A DNA stretch of 64,000 nt. Source: an uncultured Burkholderiales bacterium (GTDB taxonomy: Bacteria; Pseudomonadota; Gammaproteobacteria; Burkholderiales; Burkholderiaceae_C). Where the stretch lies: assembly GCA_903861115.1 (NCBI GenBank), contig CAIOTD010000031.1:1-64000 (forward strand), in the 5' to 3' direction. The translations under genes were made by a program, and so were the position numbers. Below the pieces are notes generated by a model. That model had not been told where the DNA came from. It made no database searches and worked only from the letters and a program-made list of their open reading frames with translations. The first letter of the stretch is position 1. Each line of letters opens with the position of its first letter. This document shows, in pieces, positions 63,346 through 64,000 of this stretch.

Positions 63346-64000
63346 ATGTCCAATCCAGTCAAAATTTGGGATTTAGCCACACGTGTTTTTCATGTTGCAT
63401 TGATCATCTTGGTCGCTGGTGCCTTTATCACGGTGAATTTAGGGGACGAGTGGATGAGATTGCATGGTCAAATTGGGTTGACCATATTGTCTTTACTGAT
63501 TTTTCGGGTTTTTTGGGGAATTTTTGGTGGCCATTGGTCAAGATTTAGTTCTTTCTCATTAAAGCCATCCCTCGTCTTCGCCTATCTAAGGAATAGGTCT
63601 ATCAATACTCAAACTTATCCTGGCCACAACCCCGTAGGCAGTTGGTCTTCACTGACGATGATCGTTTGTCTTTTATTACAGGCTATCACTGGATTATGCA
63701 GCGATGATGAAGTGCTGTTTTCAGGCCCTTTGGTCCCTTTACTCAGTGAACAGCAAGTCGAGTGGGCGACTTTTTATCACTCTGAGATTGGTCAGCCTTT
63801 AATTATTTTGCTGGTCACAATCCATGTAGTTGCAGTTATTTTCTATAAGTTCATACTTAAAAATGATCTCATCACTCCCATGATTACTGGGTTTAAACAG
63901 ACTCTTGAAGCTTTTACGTCCTCAAACGATAGCGTCACGATGCGAATCTTTGCGATGATAAGCTTTTGTATTATTTTTAGTCTGATTTGGTTTTACTTAA
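63346..64000 (+). CDS. Cytochrome b561-family protein (partial, continues past window)
   Basis: MSNPVKIWDLATRVFHVALIILVAGAFITVNLGDEWMRLHGQIGLTILSLLIFRVFWGIFGGHWSRF...; open to window end. Confidence 0.9.
   Translation, partial: MSNPVKIWDLATRVFHVALIILVAGAFITVNLGDEWMRLHGQIGLTILSLLIFRVFWGIFGGHWSRFSSFSLKPSLVFAYLRNRSINTQTYPGHNPVGSWSSLTMIVCLLLQAITGLCSDDEVLFSGPLVPLLSEQQVEWATFYHSEIGQPLIILLVTIHVVAVIFYKFILKNDLITPMITGFKQTLEAFTSSNDSVTMRIFAMISFCIIFSLIWFYL

Overview
The window looks like an ordinary bacterial chromosome segment from a betaproteobacterium, probably Burkholderiales (inferred from gene order and protein character). It is dense with housekeeping genes. I see no rRNA, CRISPR array, transposase, integrase or prophage. 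Main blocks: the F1Fo ATP synthase operon (atpIBEFHAGD, minus strand, atpD cut by the left edge); a frameshifted class-IV aminotransferase followed by DUF493/lipB/lipA; an SDR / MMSDH / GMC oxidoreductase cluster; mreBCD-mrdA; gatCAB; pyrE and xth; an AmpG-like transporter and an OmpR-type two-component system; waaF, ilvE and radA; tkt, gap and glcEF; alr; murU-pepP; rubrerythrin plus a rubredoxin missing from the ORF table; maeB; a stand-alone barstar; rsmA-surA-lptD; amgK; rsmE; hyi; an MFS-EIIA-HPr-EI operon; and a divergent cytochrome c' / cytochrome b561 pair cut by the right edge. I did not find a clearly novel multi-gene system. The best items for follow-up are: the dat frameshift directly before the predicted catalytic Lys codon; a promoter-to-terminator unit of about 105 nt upstream of a TSUP transporter; a barstar with no adjacent RNase and its own promoter and terminator; a uORF with a strong Shine-Dalgarno overlapping the maeB start; helically phased repeats upstream of the OmpR-type regulator; and departures from commonly seen gene neighbourhoods (no pdxA, no glcD, amgK and murU separated).
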